Below, in pieces: positions 32,185-44,364 of a stretch of DNA of 64,000 nt. Every line of letters starts with the position of its first letter. Position 1 is the stretch's first letter. A model generated the notes under the pieces. The model was given only the letters and a program-made list of their open reading frames with translations, was not told the origin of the DNA and did no database searches. The position numbers were made by a program, and so were the translations under genes. Origin of the DNA: Sesamum alatum (lineage: Eukaryota > Streptophyta > Magnoliopsida > Lamiales > Pedaliaceae); the NCBI GenBank assembly GCA_034509735.1, contig JACGWO010000007.1, positions 22,472,046 to 22,536,045 on the forward strand, read 5' to 3'.

Positions 32185-33840
32185 TGAAAGAATCGGATAT
32201 GGCCCGGGGATGCAACGAAAGTGTAAAATCCGTAATTTAAGGCATAATTTTAAATGGATTCAAATGGGTGTTCCCTTTGAAGTTCTCGGGCGTTCGGTGT
32301 ATGTCAAAGCATAAATAAAGAGAAGAAGAATATTGGACATGTCGCTAAAGGAAGAAAACAAAAGATGCATTTAATATAAATGGAAACCGACCTTTTGTTC
32401 ACTGCGTGTAGAACCTGTACTAGCGTTGTTCCCTCTTCTTTTCTGTTTTTCCTTCCGTTCACTTGAGGATCAAAATTAGAATTCCTCTAATTTGTCCACA
32501 CCATACTATGAAATGTATATCCTCTAATCTATTGCTAGATAGAAGCAGAGAAAAGAAGAAACAAACAACTCCAAGTGAATACTATTGATTAATGCTTTTG
32601 GAATGTTTTTAGTTCAATCATTTCCAAAAGGTATGAACATAAGCAGGAGAGTTTCAGAGATTTTGAAAAGTTATTTGATGGAAAATTTGTGCAAGACCAT
32701 GTGTCCAAGTTATGTGAATAGTTTTTGTGTATGTCGAGTTGTTGACTTCAAAATTCAACTTCTTTTGTCAACTTCCAAAGCAACCTACATGCACACACCG
32801 CTATCTACATAACCATACACCATTATAGCAAATAAACCGCCCCTAAAACCACATAAGGGCTGGTTACATGTGCTTCACATGTGGAGGATTTTAATTCCTC
32901 CATCACTTGCTATAACTTGCATTTTTCCATGGACTAGGACTATTAGTTTAGGACTTTTATTTAATCTAATTAAATTAAGTCCAAACAAAGTCTATTGGGT
33001 ATTAATTAATCGAATTAATCTCAATCCAATTGAAGTCCATAAGTTTATTTAATCCAATTAAATAAACATAAGTCCAAACTTTAATTAATTGATCCAATCA
33101 ATTAATTAATCCAAACTCGATAAATTGATCTAATTAATTTAAAGGTTCTAAGCCGAAGAATCAACTAATCCAATTAGTTAATTCTTCGACCATCCATCAA
33201 ATGGATTTCTCAATAAATGATCCAATATTTATTTTCTCCTTGAATAAATTTAATCCAATTAAATCAACTCGTTTCTTCTAGAATCAATTTCAAATTAATT
33301 CTACCAATACCATAGTGATTTGTGTGTGACTCTTTAGGTTCACCCTCAACTAGACTTGGGCTTGTGTCCAACACAATTCGTCAATTAAATCCAATTCAAT
33401 TAACTATTTTTAATTAACCATTAATCGAAAAACGCACGTCACCATGGGTGGCCGTCTAGCAACGGTCCATGGTACCAGAGACTAGGTGAATGTTGATATG
33501 AAAATTTAGCTCCCGAATTCCTTACGAATACGGTCCTTCCATCATCGATCTCTCGGTCTAAGTTTAGGACATGAAATTGGTCATTGGTTCTCATCCTTGA
33601 CTAGACAACTATGCTCAATAACTTGAGACATGTTTGCTCGATTGATCAACGTAGAAAACCATTCACTACTCGACCAATCGTTGTGGCCACAGACTCAAAG
33701 AGCTTAAATTATTTCAAAGCGCATAGGAGACTCGACTGTCGTATACTGACAAGTGACGGATCCTATCTTCGAATCCACCAACCTCAATACATATTGCGAC
33801 TATAATGGATAAGGCTTATAATGAATGTATCCCAGATACG
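32185..33840 (-). repeat. Element G 3' LTR, left part (type III, antisense)
   Basis: It begins tgaaagaatcggatatggcc, the antisense of an LTR end, and runs through AT-rich U3/R sequence and the conserved antisense core (33440-33490). It is interrupted at 33841 by a type I solo LTR and resumes at 35842. Without the insertion the LTR is about 2.2 kb. Confidence 0.75.
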
Positions 33841-35841
33841 TGTTAGAATAGGTGACCATGTAAGCCATTTTTGGCGGGAATATGTAACCTATGTCTAGAC
33901 AATTTCAGGTGTTTGATAAAACATTTATGAATAAAGAAGTGAAATTCATATGGCAACACTTTGTTTACGTTCACTTATATCTGCTATTACATATCTGTTC
34001 ACTACGCAAACAAAGCCCACGGACTGAGAATCGATTTCTTGGGACTGGGACTACGCTTGGAGGTAGGTCCATGAAATCAGTCTTACCGAATCAGTCCGGA
34101 AATCTCCAAGTCAAGGAATCTCGAAAATGGGTACCGAGATTCCCCTTGAGACTTGCGCTAAGCATCTGCTGTCGTATTTCATCGACGGGTGATGAAGGTC
34201 GTCTAAGCAGTGTTAGTAGGTTAGCATGCTAGGAAGCAGCTGACTGAGGTGACTCGCGGGAACCGTCTTACGGAGAACCTTGAGTATGGTTAGCAAGGTA
34301 TGACGTGTATTCCCGGTTCCAACGTACAAGTCAAGTCCTTTGACTTGAGGAACTGCTAAGTTTACCTGTACATCAGGTCTGTATCTTAGATATGGTGAGA
34401 GATTTCCAAAATACTCTTGAGTAGTCATAAGCCATGTCTAGTGCAGCTCTGGTGTACAGAGTGACAGTAGTTTCCAAGAAAGGATCTGTCTCCTGTCAAA
34501 AGGCATTGACAGTTGAGTCTCATATATGCTCTGTGTCTTGTCCCTAAAATCTATGGCCACAGTAACTGAACAAAAGGGAAGGTTTTCCTTGCGGCGTTTA
34601 GTAAGGACAGACCGACACTTAGGTCCAAAATGAGCACCTGCATTTTCCGTGCCCTAGACCCTAAGTGATGAGACCGAAGACAGAAGGACAAGTGTACTGT
34701 TAGAGCCTAAATGTTCATCCCCGAATATTTCACCTAGTCTCTAGTGCCATGGACCGTTGCTAGATGGCCACCCATGGTAACGGACGGATTCTAGGAATCT
34801 GACCAAGTCTAGCTGAAAGGTGAACCTAAAGAGTCACACACTATCTACACACACACTTAGTATTTAATTTGGAATTAAATGTTGGAGTAAAGGAATGATT
34901 AAATTGGATTTAATCGGGTCCTATATTTTCTTGGAGAATTAATTCCTTCTATTTGATAAAAGGAATTAAATTAATAAATTGGATTTATTAAGGGAATTAA
35001 TTTAATGGGCCTAGAATAAATATTAATATTTATTTATTATATTTATTTGGCCTTTTGGAATATTTAATAGGATTTAAATATTCCATTAAATTAAATTAAT
35101 GGTAGAAATTTAATGGGAGAGATGAAAGGCTAGGATTGAATTTGACAAGGTCAAATTCTACTTTGACTAGGACTATGACTGGGTCAAAATCCTAGTCAAA
35201 GTAAGCTTCTAAAGAGTTGGAGTTTAAAGAGGATTAAACTCCTCCTCTATATAAACCCCTAGCCTTGCACTATTTGAGGGATTGATGAAATTCCAACACA
35301 CACACAACACACACTATTTTCGGCCCTCACTCTCCCCTCTCTCGTTCGCCTCTCTCTCTTCTACTCTCCAAGAAACTCTTTTCTTGTTCTCTTGTTCTTA
35401 GAACATTAGAACATTGATGAATCAATACCGTTAATTCATAACGTGTTGTTGATTCATCCACTCCAATAAATTTATACTTGCTCGTTGCTAGCACGACGTG
35501 CAAGATACATGGGTGGATCGTGTGTCACGATTTGGAGGGTCACAAGAACGAGATCTTGGTGCAAAATGGGGAACAACGCGTGTAGCCGTTGAAGACGAAA
35601 ACGACAACGGGTAGGTCTCGGTTTACGTTTTTGCCTCTTTTATTTTTCAACCCTATGGCCTCCATGATTGCTTACATATTGTTAATTCATGAGATACACC
35701 AAACACCCGGGAAATTTCAAGGGCACACCCCTTGAAACGTGTTCTTTATTTTAAAAGCATGTTTTAAATTCCGCAATTTTATTTTATACCGCGCTTCCGC
35801 ATTCGCGCAATTTTCCCGGGACGATCCACGCAATCTTTTCA
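33841..35841 (+). repeat. Solo LTR, type I (2001 bp), no target duplication
   Basis: It starts TGTTAGAATAGG and ends caatcttttca, and is colinear with the A 3' LTR, including the ctgtca hairpin (34490s), conserved core (34738-34785), tatataaa near 35250, CT-rich tract and gatgaatcaa inverted repeat. The left flank ends gatacg and the right begins gccag. They do not match, and about ten bases of the host LTR seem to be missing. Confidence 0.9.
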
Positions 35842-36403
35842 GCCAGATCCTAGATACAACCACCATATGCATGTGACTTCCATGATTCCTCAAATCCAAG
35901 GACTAATCTTGTACTATCGAAGCCGGGAATTCCAATCATATCCACCAAGCCTCCAAGGCTTCCATATGACGATCCCCACGAGTCAGTTCAGTTAGCTGAC
36001 ACCTTTGTCAACTAACCCACTAATATTGCATAGACATCCAACGTCTGTCGCCGATGAAACACGGCACTCATCCAATGAATGTAATACTTAGTGCAAGTCT
36101 CTATAGGACCCTCGATGCCTTGTCTCGAGGTCCTCGTCTTGGAACATTTCAGACCAACCCTCAGAAGTTGGTTTCATAGCTGCCACCCAATGCGCAATCC
36201 AACTATATGGGTTATCTAATTGGTCTGTGGGCATTTGTTGTGACATTAAAATGACGTTTAACGTAGTCAATAAGCACAACAAACATATAGTGCCATGGAT
36301 GAATACTTACTATACTCATCAAGTCAATATTACTTTAATAAAGATTGCTAAATGGTACCAAAAATCGCCAATCCAATTAGCTTCCTGGTCACCTATTATA
36401 ATA
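35842..36403 (-). repeat. Element G 3' LTR, right part
   Basis: It continues the type III LTR from gccagatcctagatac to cctattataata at 36403, the antisense of TATTATAATAGG (TG changed to TA). The antisense polypurine tract atctccaacttgacc follows, so this is a 3' LTR of a minus-strand element. Confidence 0.8.
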
Positions 36404-36918
36404 ATCTCCAACTTGACCTAAAGTCAATCACCTATGTCGCTTAGACTTATCTGAGCATGAGTAATCTGTGATATCCAGCTCGGTCTCATGGGTCTACCTT
36501 ATTTCTGCCAACATCTTCATACCATTGCTCCAAGTAGATGGTTCTGTCTAAGAATTTTCCTGGATCCATGATGAGATCTCAATCCTTTAGCTTGCGCTAC
36601 AGCCATGTTGTTATCCTTCAAGGTAACTACTGGCTTGGCCATGCTAGGCACCACACCCAACAATTGGATGTGGTTTTTCATCCAAACTACTTTCCGGAGC
36701 AACTTTTAAAGTTGTCATACATTCAACTTTCATGGTCCGTCGTGGAATCCCTCTTGAAACCTTTCCGAACCACCACCTTACCATTAACCCCGAATATATG
36801 TTCATATTGAGACTATATATTATTCACATGATACTGGAAACTAGTATAATTATAGCCTTCCAGAATCAACTCTCCACAGACTGTGTATCAAGAACACTTC
36901 TTTAATCCTTATTCAGAT
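36404..36918 (-). pseudogene. Element G RNase H C-terminal fragment
   Basis: Minus-strand frame 36702-36517 reads VVWMKNHIQLLGVVPSMAKP and DNNMAVAQAKGLRSHHGS, matching the end of copia RNase H in A and D. Further right (36820-36915) the text matches the LILEGYSDASFQSD region without an open frame. The catalytic part is decayed and everything upstream is gone. Similarity to C stops near 36918. Confidence 0.8.
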
Positions 36919-36928
36919 ACTAAAGACT

Positions 36929-37484
36929 AGGGGTGGCAGATGAGTCGAGCTGGCTCGATTTTGAGCTCGAGTCGAGCCTGCTCGAGCTCGAGCTTCCAAC
37001 GAGCTCGAGCTCGAGCCAAAATTTATCTGTTCATAAGCTCGCGAGCCGGCTCGCCAGCTTTTTCCTTTTTTCTTAATATTTTTTTATATATTTCTTTTAT
37101 TTTTAAGATTTTTATATATTTAACTCCACATTCAACACTATATCAACTTTATATTTAAAATTAACCATATATTATAAGTATTAATCAATACCATATATTA
37201 TCATTTTGGATAATAATAAAATATGGTACTTTTATTTGTATATTTAATCTCTATACAAAAACTAGCTTAATCAATAATTTAGTAAGTTTTAATATTCTTT
37301 TGTAATCTTTTATACTTTTAATAATTATTTAATATAACACATAAATTTTATGTTATATTTAATATTCATTTGTAATCTCTTGTACTTTTTAAAATTTACA
37401 AGTTCTAACAATTAACTTATAGTTTTTTTTATATCTATTTGTGAGTATATATTTATACCAAGATACGTAATATCAGAAACACTA
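36929..37484 (+). mobile_element. hAT-like terminal sequence and AT-rich filler
   Basis: taggggtggcagatgagtcg resembles plant hAT terminal inverted repeats (yAGGGGTGGCAAA type). It is followed by a run of ctcgag/gagctc palindromes (36960-37020) often seen inside such elements. AT-rich DNA then runs to 37484, where element E begins. No matching right-hand terminus was found, so the element is truncated or the similarity is chance. Confidence 0.4.
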
Positions 37485-38227
37485 TTAAGCTGTGGTGTTC
37501 TAGGAGGGGTCCACTAAGAGAGAATATCATTCTCTTTTAGATAATTAGTGAACTCACCACTCAAATACTCTCCACCTCGGTCCAATCGAAGGGCTTCGAT
37601 CTTTCGACCGGTTTGGTTCTCTACTTCAAGTCTGTATTCCTTAAACATTCCAAAGGCTTCAGACTTATACCTCATCAGGTAAACATAACCATACAGTGAG
37701 TGATCATCGGTAAAGGTTATGAAGTACGAGTACACACCTCTAGCCTGAGTATTTAGTGGGCCACAGACATCCGTATGGATCAAATTCAATAGATCATTGG
37801 CTAGCGTGCTTTGTCCAACAAAGGGTTTCTTGGTCATCTTTCCCTTCAGACAGGATTCGTAGGTCGGTAGGTTGTCCAAATCGTCTATTTCTAGACTCTT
37901 TGAGTCCACCAACCTTCTTATCCTATCTTTAGAAATATGACCTAACCTTGCATGCCATATCTGTGCGTTATTGTGATCATCACGTTTTCGTCTGTGTTCC
38001 GCAGTCATAATCCAATTAGACTGTTGAAGTATATACAGACCGTTCACCAATGTATCAAGCAGATGAGAAATATCATCTTTAATTATGAAAAAACCGTTTT
38101 TGTTGATGATTAATGAAAATCCCTCCTTTTCAAGGATCGGGATAGAAACAACGTTTTTAATCATGTTAGGTACATAGAAACAGTCGTTTAGTACAATCCT
38201 AACATGACTACTAATGGCTAACTCCAT
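37485..38227 (-). pseudogene. Element E integrase and pre-integrase (truncated)
   Basis: The minus frame runs from VRIVLNDCFYVPNMIKN through LYILQQSNW, IWHARLGHISKDRIRRL and KGKMTKKPFVGQS. The first catalytic Asp is at 37769-37771 (HTDVCGP) and the second at 37580-37582 (LDRGGEYL). One zinc cysteine pair is changed (YESC for CESC). The element is cut at 37485, before the catalytic Glu, so integrase and all of RT and RNase H are missing. Confidence 0.88.
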
Positions 38228-38406
38228 TGATCATCGGCTTCCGCAGCAACGGCCTTGCCATCGCCTAGCCTCAGGATCATCTCATCCTTGGTTAGCCTTC
38301 TACTTCTTTGCAGTGCCTGCAAATAATTGCAGATGTGAGCACCACACTCGGTATCCAATACCCATGAAGCAGAATTAGTTATCATGTTTACTTCAATCCC
38401 AAACAT
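38218..38406 (-). pseudogene. Element E protease (DTE active site)
   Basis: The frame reads SASWVLDTECGAHIC. The retropepsin triad at 38347-38355 is Asp-Thr-Glu, where A, C and D have Asp-Thr-Gly. The Gly of this triad is essentially invariant, so the enzyme is expected to be inactive. A short frameshift near 38220 separates it from the pre-integrase region. Confidence 0.88.
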
Positions 38407-39271
38407 ACCTATGTTGGAGAGGAGTTGTTGACGTTCCCTTTTTCAATGCCCCTTCCCTTGGCAATGCATGCAGACATCATTTGCCTTGGCCCGCTGAGAA
38501 CCACGGGCCTTCCCTTTCCCTTTGCTCGATCCCACCGGAGCAACAGGGGCGCCTGGAGCGCGAGTAGGGGCCGCAACCGTCTTCCGCTTTTCCTTCTTCC
38601 TCTTCCAGTGTCCGGCCCTCTTGCCATTCGCTTTGGAGGTCGAAGCCACTCCTATCAAATATCGCCGACACCGACTTGTGGGTCGTCGCCTCGTATTGGA
38701 CTAGCATGTTGATCAACTTATGAATGGACTTCTCAGGTCCGTTCATGTTATAGTTTACAACAAACGGGTCATAGGACGGAGGAAGCGACTGGAGGATCAC
38801 GTCAATGTACGTGTCATTGTTAAGCCTAGCTTTAAGGTCCTCGAGTTTCTCCACTAGGGAGAGCATCTTAACCATATGACTTTGTACAGACGATCCTTCA
38901 ACAAGCTTGGTGCCAAAGAATGCTTTTGTGGCGGCATATCTAATATGCCTGTCCGGAACCGCATGAACCTCGTTCATGTGGAGCATTATGGCGGAGACGT
39001 TGTCCAGCCTCTCATATTGCTTCTGGATGTCGTTAGACATTGAAGCAAATGTGATACTGCGTACTTTCCGGTTGTCCTCATGCCATTTCTCGAACGTCAA
39101 ATGTACTTCTAGCATGGACCCCTCCGGTAAGTTGCTCGGCGGCGGCTCGTTCAAGACGTAGCCTTGGTTCTCGAAACCGAGAAAAATTCTTAGGTTTCTC
39201 AGCTAGTCCGAGTAGTTCGTCCCGTTGAATTTATTAGTCTCAAGTACCATGGTTAATGGATTTTTAGACAT
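38407..39271 (-). pseudogene. Element E gag
   Basis: The start at 39271 reads MSKNPLTMVLETNKFNGTNY, then a stop where relatives have Trp (tgg to tag), then NEPPPSNLPEGS and KVRSITFASMSNDIQ. A frameshift near 38640 precedes the basic linker GKRAGHWKRKKEKRK. The zinc knuckle (38431-38472) has lost its last cysteine (CMHCQGKGH, stop, KRER). The protein would be the RNA-binding capsid; this copy is non-functional. Confidence 0.9.
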
Positions 39272-40630
39272 ATCTACATTAATAAAATGTAAAGCAGAAA
39301 TTAGCAGATGATGGTAATATTATTGTTCAAGTTGAAGACTTGATCTTTTAGTCTTTAACCCTCCCACTATTTATACAAAAGTCCACTATTCTCAAGTGGA
39401 GTTTCGGGAAACCATTTCCTAGTGGGCTTGGGATACACAAGCGTAATCTCCATGCCTCCCTTTTATGATTCACAAGAAGAAAACCTAGTAGGAGATATCC
39501 AATATCATTCTCATCCCATGAGATTCCCAAGATGTTTTGCCTCACCTATTCGCATGGTTCCGAGGACTCCAAGCGAACCATGTTACTCAGTGTTGGGCCC
39601 GACCCATCAACCAAATCATGCCTCAAACTGTCGCCCCACACGACTCGTGAGACAGGGAAACTGTGAGCGCAGTCTCTTTGTTCACAACTCGTGAGACCAC
39701 ACTTGGGTAGTGGTAGCTTCCTCACCACATTGATGTGGATGGAAGGCTCGGACAGATCAAAATACCATTTTGATCCAAGTTCTTTCTAGGCCTAATATTT
39801 AATTTGGTCCAACCAAATGAGAGTTTAATGTACGACCGAGACCTCATCACATTATGGTGTTTTAGCATGCATAAATATCTAATATTCAAAGCGATAAATA
39901 AATACACTGCATGTAGAAAACATAGCAAACCCCAGTAAGGATGATCACAAGCCCAACCTATGCGACCCACTGAGCCCGCAGTGAGTCTATGGTCTGTCTA
40001 GGGTGGTCCTAAATTATTACAAAATAATATACCCATTGTCATTCCAATGGGCCTTATAATGCTCTTATTTCACACCTTGATGCTTCACCTTGGGTCTCCG
40101 ACTCCATAAGCTTGTTAAAATAAAAACCTCACCAATCCTATCTACTCCCATTACAGTTGAAAGTAATACATGGAAAATTAAAAACAAGCCTTAACATCAT
40201 GAGGCTGAAATACGAGAGATGATAGTCCCAAAACAAGAGGCACGCAGGCCCCACCCAACGCCTGTGCGCAGCATCCGCGCCCTGGCCGAAGCCCAGCGCG
40301 GCCGTGATATGCACGGCCGCCCCTGCCACCACGCAAGCCAGCCAGGCCTGCGCGCCGGCCGTTAGGGTGGGCAGCCAACCGCTGCCGGTGCTGTCCGTTT
40401 TTCCATATTTTTCAACATTATTTTTCAGCACAAAACAACAATGATAAACTGAAAATAAGCATCTAATTCTAGATCCAATCTCACAAAATTAGCATACTTA
40501 ACGTCCATCAAATTTAAACAATTGAATCATCATATTCATTCATATATTCATGCAATCTAACCTGCCATTAATGCCATAAAGGCAAGAAGATCATGCCAAG
40601 CACATAGATCTATGCCCCTTACATCGAACC
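39272..40630 (-). other. Element E leader
   Basis: Antisense leader with the blocks shared by A, C and D: tataaatagtgggaggg next to the gag start (antisense, 39357-39373), gtctcacgagttgtg motifs, tgcgggctcagtgggtcg, and a GC-rich island at about 40235-40395. It is shorter than the other leaders (about 1.36 kb). Confidence 0.7.
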
Positions 40631-40644
40631 GGGCTCTGATACCA
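40631..40644 (-). other. Primer binding site of E
   Basis: The antisense reads tggtatcagagccc, complementary to the 3' end of initiator tRNA-Met, two bases from the LTR boundary at 40647. Confidence 0.9.
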
Positions 40645-40646
40645 CT

Positions 40647-41461
40647 TGAAGGACAAGCGGATCCGCCCGGGAGCGTGAGCGGAAGGGAGAAAGCTAGAAA
40701 TTATGCGTAAATTTAAATCAAATTCAAATAAACGTGATCCCAAGGGGTGTACCCTTGGGTGCTCAACCGGGCGTTCGATGTAGGATCTGTTAAATCTATC
40801 AAAGCGTAATAAAACCGTTACCTTTGATGATTTTACATATGCGCGGCTACTTGCGTTCTTCCTTCTCTGGAATGCTCACGAAACCCAAACGTATGGATTC
40901 CCCAAACGTGATCCACACCACACCAGAAGAAACACACGTTTTCCTTGCTAGAGGAAAACGGGTTTAGAAAGAAATCGGTTCAAGAGAAAAACACTATGAA
41001 TTAGTGTTCTCTTAAACCAAATTTGTTCTTCCTTTTGATCCAAGATCAAATGAAGAACACAAGTGGGATAGGGAAAGAGGGCCGAGAGTGAGAGAGAGAG
41101 GAGAGGCCGAATTTCTTCTCTTTTTCCTTGAAAAAGATGAATTATGATTCTATTTTCACAAGGTGTTGTATAGACTCCTATATATACATAATTAATGTGA
41201 TTATTGGAATGTGTCTAGGTTCATCCAAGGATATCTAGATACATCCCAATCAATCACCATTAATTCTTCAATCAAGCCTACCAACTTTTAAGGTATGATC
41301 AAATCATACCAAAAGGAAGGGCTCGATTGGAGTTGATTTGTCTCTTACCAAAAGAGACAAGGCAACTGCCACCTTGCATGGAACATGGCTGAATTTTGCT
41401 TTCACCAAGGGAGCATTTCGGCCATGCTTATTATGGGAAGAAGTCCAACTTCTTCCTATTG
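40647..41461 (-). repeat. Element E 5' LTR, truncated (type II, antisense)
   Basis: It starts tgaaggacaagcggatccgc, the antisense of the type II LTR end, and follows the C and D LTRs, including the hairpin arms aacacta/tagtgtt near 40990-41020, until about 41461 (cttcttcctatt). The remaining 1.4 kb of the LTR, including its U3 start, is absent, so no outer target duplication can be checked. Confidence 0.85.
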
Positions 41462-42646
41462 ACCTCACGGATCTCCAAAAAGGTTCCTTAGGGCTTGTAC
41501 TCGCTTTATGTTGCAAAGCATGTTCACATTTAATTTTATGCTACGGAACTATCTTATGGAGCATGAGATTATATATGTAATTAGCATGATATGTTTTAAC
41601 ATATTGTACAAATTAACATGTACAAATCCACTTGTTTCATGGCAAATTCGAACCCATTTTTTTTTACGAGATCTATGGGTTCTTTTGTAGTCATTTTCCT
41701 ATCATATGTAGTTTTTGATGTGAAGATCACATGGTTAAATTTTGGTGGAAAAGAGATGAATGGTTTATGAGGAAATCAAAACCCTAATTCTTGAAAATCG
41801 TTTTCTTGGGATAAAAAAACTGATCTGAATCTGTTGTTTTTTACTGAATATTTTTGTGTTATATTGTTGGGCATGAAAAGAGGTTCGAAACAGTATATGA
41901 TTCATCAAAAACGGCTTTAAAATGAGTAAGATATGGGTTTTCTATTTTTTCGCCGGAAAAAGACCAGTCGTCGGAAAACGGCGCTGGAAAAACGTCCAGC
42001 GCCGGAGTTAAAAATAAAAAAATTATTAAGGCTGACTGAGCACACTGATCGCACGCCAGCTGGCTTGCGGGCCCGCGGCCAGCGTGGTGACAGCGCGCCA
42101 GCTGTGCCGCGCGCTGGCTTGCGCCAGTAGGGTTGAGTCGGCTCGCACTGAGCCGAGCCGAGCCGGCAGACCCATTTTTTTGTTGTTGTTTTCTTGTATT
42201 TTTTGTTTTTCCTTTTTTTTCCAGATTAAAAGGAAAACAGAAATATTTTCTAAAGGAAATTTAACCTTTGTGAAATATTACCTTCATGTCATATTATTTT
42301 TCTAAGTGCAAGAATTATCATTATTTTTTTGTTGGGTGATTGTGTATGCCTTAGAAGATAATTTTTATGCATTTCTTGGTAATTGTATACTATGCCTATG
42401 AGTGTTTATTGTTATATGGCATATGAATTGAAATTCGGGTGCTCATGAATAATGTGCGTTCCTTTTAATTTTATGAAAGAAAGAATTTATGGAGATGATG
42501 ATAATGCGGTATCCCCTTGTTTTTCTAGATTGAGGTAGTAGGCCAAACATGTGTATTGTATTTTACGGGACATGTATTCTGGGGCCTATTTTGAGGCCAT
42601 GTATTTTATTTTGGGGATATGTTTCGCTGATTATTACCATAGGCCA
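41462..42646. other. Unassigned 1.2 kb between two truncated LTRs
   Basis: This DNA separates the truncated LTRs of E (minus) and D (plus). It has a GC-rich island at about 42040-42165 (gcgcgccagctgtgccgcgcg) embedded in AT-rich sequence, like the leader islands of this lineage, and repeated gagccgagccgagccgg. I recognise no LTR, PBS or protein. Confidence 0.45.
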
Positions 42647-44350
42647 TCAGACTTGAGGGATCATGGCCGTCGCGTGCACAGGACGGCTGTATCTTGGATC
42701 TGGCGAGAGGTGATCATTATGTAAGATGATCCTCATAAGCCTTGTCCAGTGCAGTCGGAATGTGTAGCGAGGACGGTGGATTCCAAGAAGAGGATCCGTC
42801 CCCTGTCAGTATGTGACAGAGGTATCTCCTATGCACTCGGAGACACGTTTATGCTATTTAAAGCTGTGGCCACAGTGGTTGGTCAAACAGGGAATGGTTT
42901 CCTATGCCGACGCAATGAAGCATACGTAGTCTCGAGTATTAAGCATAGATGCCTAGTCAAGGATGGGAACCGACGCCCAATTCCATATCCTAGACTAAGG
43001 CCGGGAGACAGTAGACGGTAGACGGAAGGACCGTACCCATATAGAATCGGTGCCTAAATGTTCACGCCAATTCACCTAGTCTCTAGTGCCATGAACCGTT
43101 GCTAGACGGCCACCCATGGTAACGGATCCTTGTGGGACACGGGTCCAAGTCTAGCTGAGGGTGAACCTAAAGGGTCACACACAAATCACCGAGGAGGTTG
43201 AGAGATTAACTTGGAGTCAATCTCGAAGGATAAATAAGTAATTAGATTACTTAAGGGAAAGTCCATTGGATGGATGGGCCGATATTGTATCGAGCCCTTG
43301 TTTAATCGGTAAATTGGATTTTCGATTAAATATGGAACATTAAGATGTTGGATCTTTTAATTGGACTGAAAGATCAACGGGAATAATTTAAGTGGACATT
43401 AAATTGGATTTAATGTAGGGTTCATCATAATTGGATTACGACAAAAATCCGGTCCATTAAATTTGACCCGAGAGGAGAAATAATTCCTATTTGGAATAGG
43501 AAGAAGTTGGACTTCTTCCTAAATTAGACCTGGCCTAAATGCTCCCTTGGAGGAAGTAAAATCAGCCATGTTTCATGCAAGCTGGTATGTTGACTTATCT
43601 CTTTTGGAAAGAGACAAATCAACTCCAATCAAGCCCTTTCCTTTCGGTATGATTTGATCATACCGTAAAATTTGGTAGGCTTGATTGAACAATTGATGGT
43701 GATTGATTGGAATGTATCTAGACATCCTTGGATGAACCTAGACACATTCCAATAATCACATTAATTATGTATATATGAGTATATACAACACCTAGCATAT
43801 GTGAATCATAATTCATCTTTTTCTAGGAAAAAGAAGAAGAAATTCGGCCCTCTCCTCTCTCTCACACACACGGCCATCTCCCCTTTTTTCACATGTGTTC
43901 TTCACTTGATTTTGAATCAAGAAGAAGAACAAAGTAGGTTTAAGAGAACAGTAATCCATACTGTTCTTCTCTTAAACCGATTCCTTTTTAAACCCGTTCT
44001 CTTCTAGCAAGGAGAACGTGAGTTTCTTCCGGTGTAGTGTGGATTACCTTTGGAGAATCCATACGTTTGAATTTGTGTGCATTCCAGAAAAAGGGAACAG
44101 CGCTAGTAGTCGAGCACATGTTAAATTTGCAAGTTAACGATTATTACGCTTTAGCAGATCTTAACTTTCTTTTTCATCTATGCCCTATATGTTATAAGTA
44201 TGCTTTTAACTTTAACATATCCTACATCGAACGCCCAGTTGAGCACCCAAGGGTACACCCCTTGGGATTTCTCCTTATGTGCGATTCAATTTTATATTTA
44301 CGATTTTCTCGCTTCCGCTCGCGCTCCCGGGCGGATCTACTTGTCCTTCA
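42647..44350 (+). repeat. Element D 5' LTR, truncated (type II)
   Basis: It matches the D 3' LTR from gacttgagggatcatggc onward and ends cttgtccttca directly before the PBS. The first 520 or so bases, including TGTTAG, are missing. A hairpin at 43938-43977 has arms ending aacagta/tactgtt, where the 3' LTR has aacacta/tagtgtt. The 3' LTR has deletions of about 70 and 120 bases relative to this copy (near 63015 and 63240). Confidence 0.88.
43938..43977 (+). promoter_or_regulatory. LTR stem-loop with covarying base pair (D 5' copy)
   Basis: The arms gtttaagagaacagta and tactgttc-ttctcttaaac pair with a small bulge and the loop atcca. The 3' LTR copy (63850-63888) and the C and E LTRs have aacacta/tagtgtt. 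Positions 43951 and 43961 both changed, G facing C instead of C facing G, so pairing is kept. It lies about 400 bases before the LTR end, plausibly in the transcribed R/U5. Confidence 0.65.
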
Positions 44351-44352
44351 AA

Positions 44353-44364
44353 TGGTATCAGAGC
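44353..44364 (+). other. Primer binding site of D
   Basis: tggtatcagagc is the intact complement of the initiator tRNA-Met 3' end, two bases after the LTR. Confidence 0.92.

Noticed and set aside
36960..37020. Dense ctcgag/gagctc palindromes as a possible regulatory array
   Set aside because: They match the interior of a common plant hAT-like repeat better than any regulatory array.
38425..38712. Frames antisense to gag linkers (also 51174-51605 and 56688-57119)
   Set aside because: They mirror the lysine/glycine-rich gag linker on the other strand.
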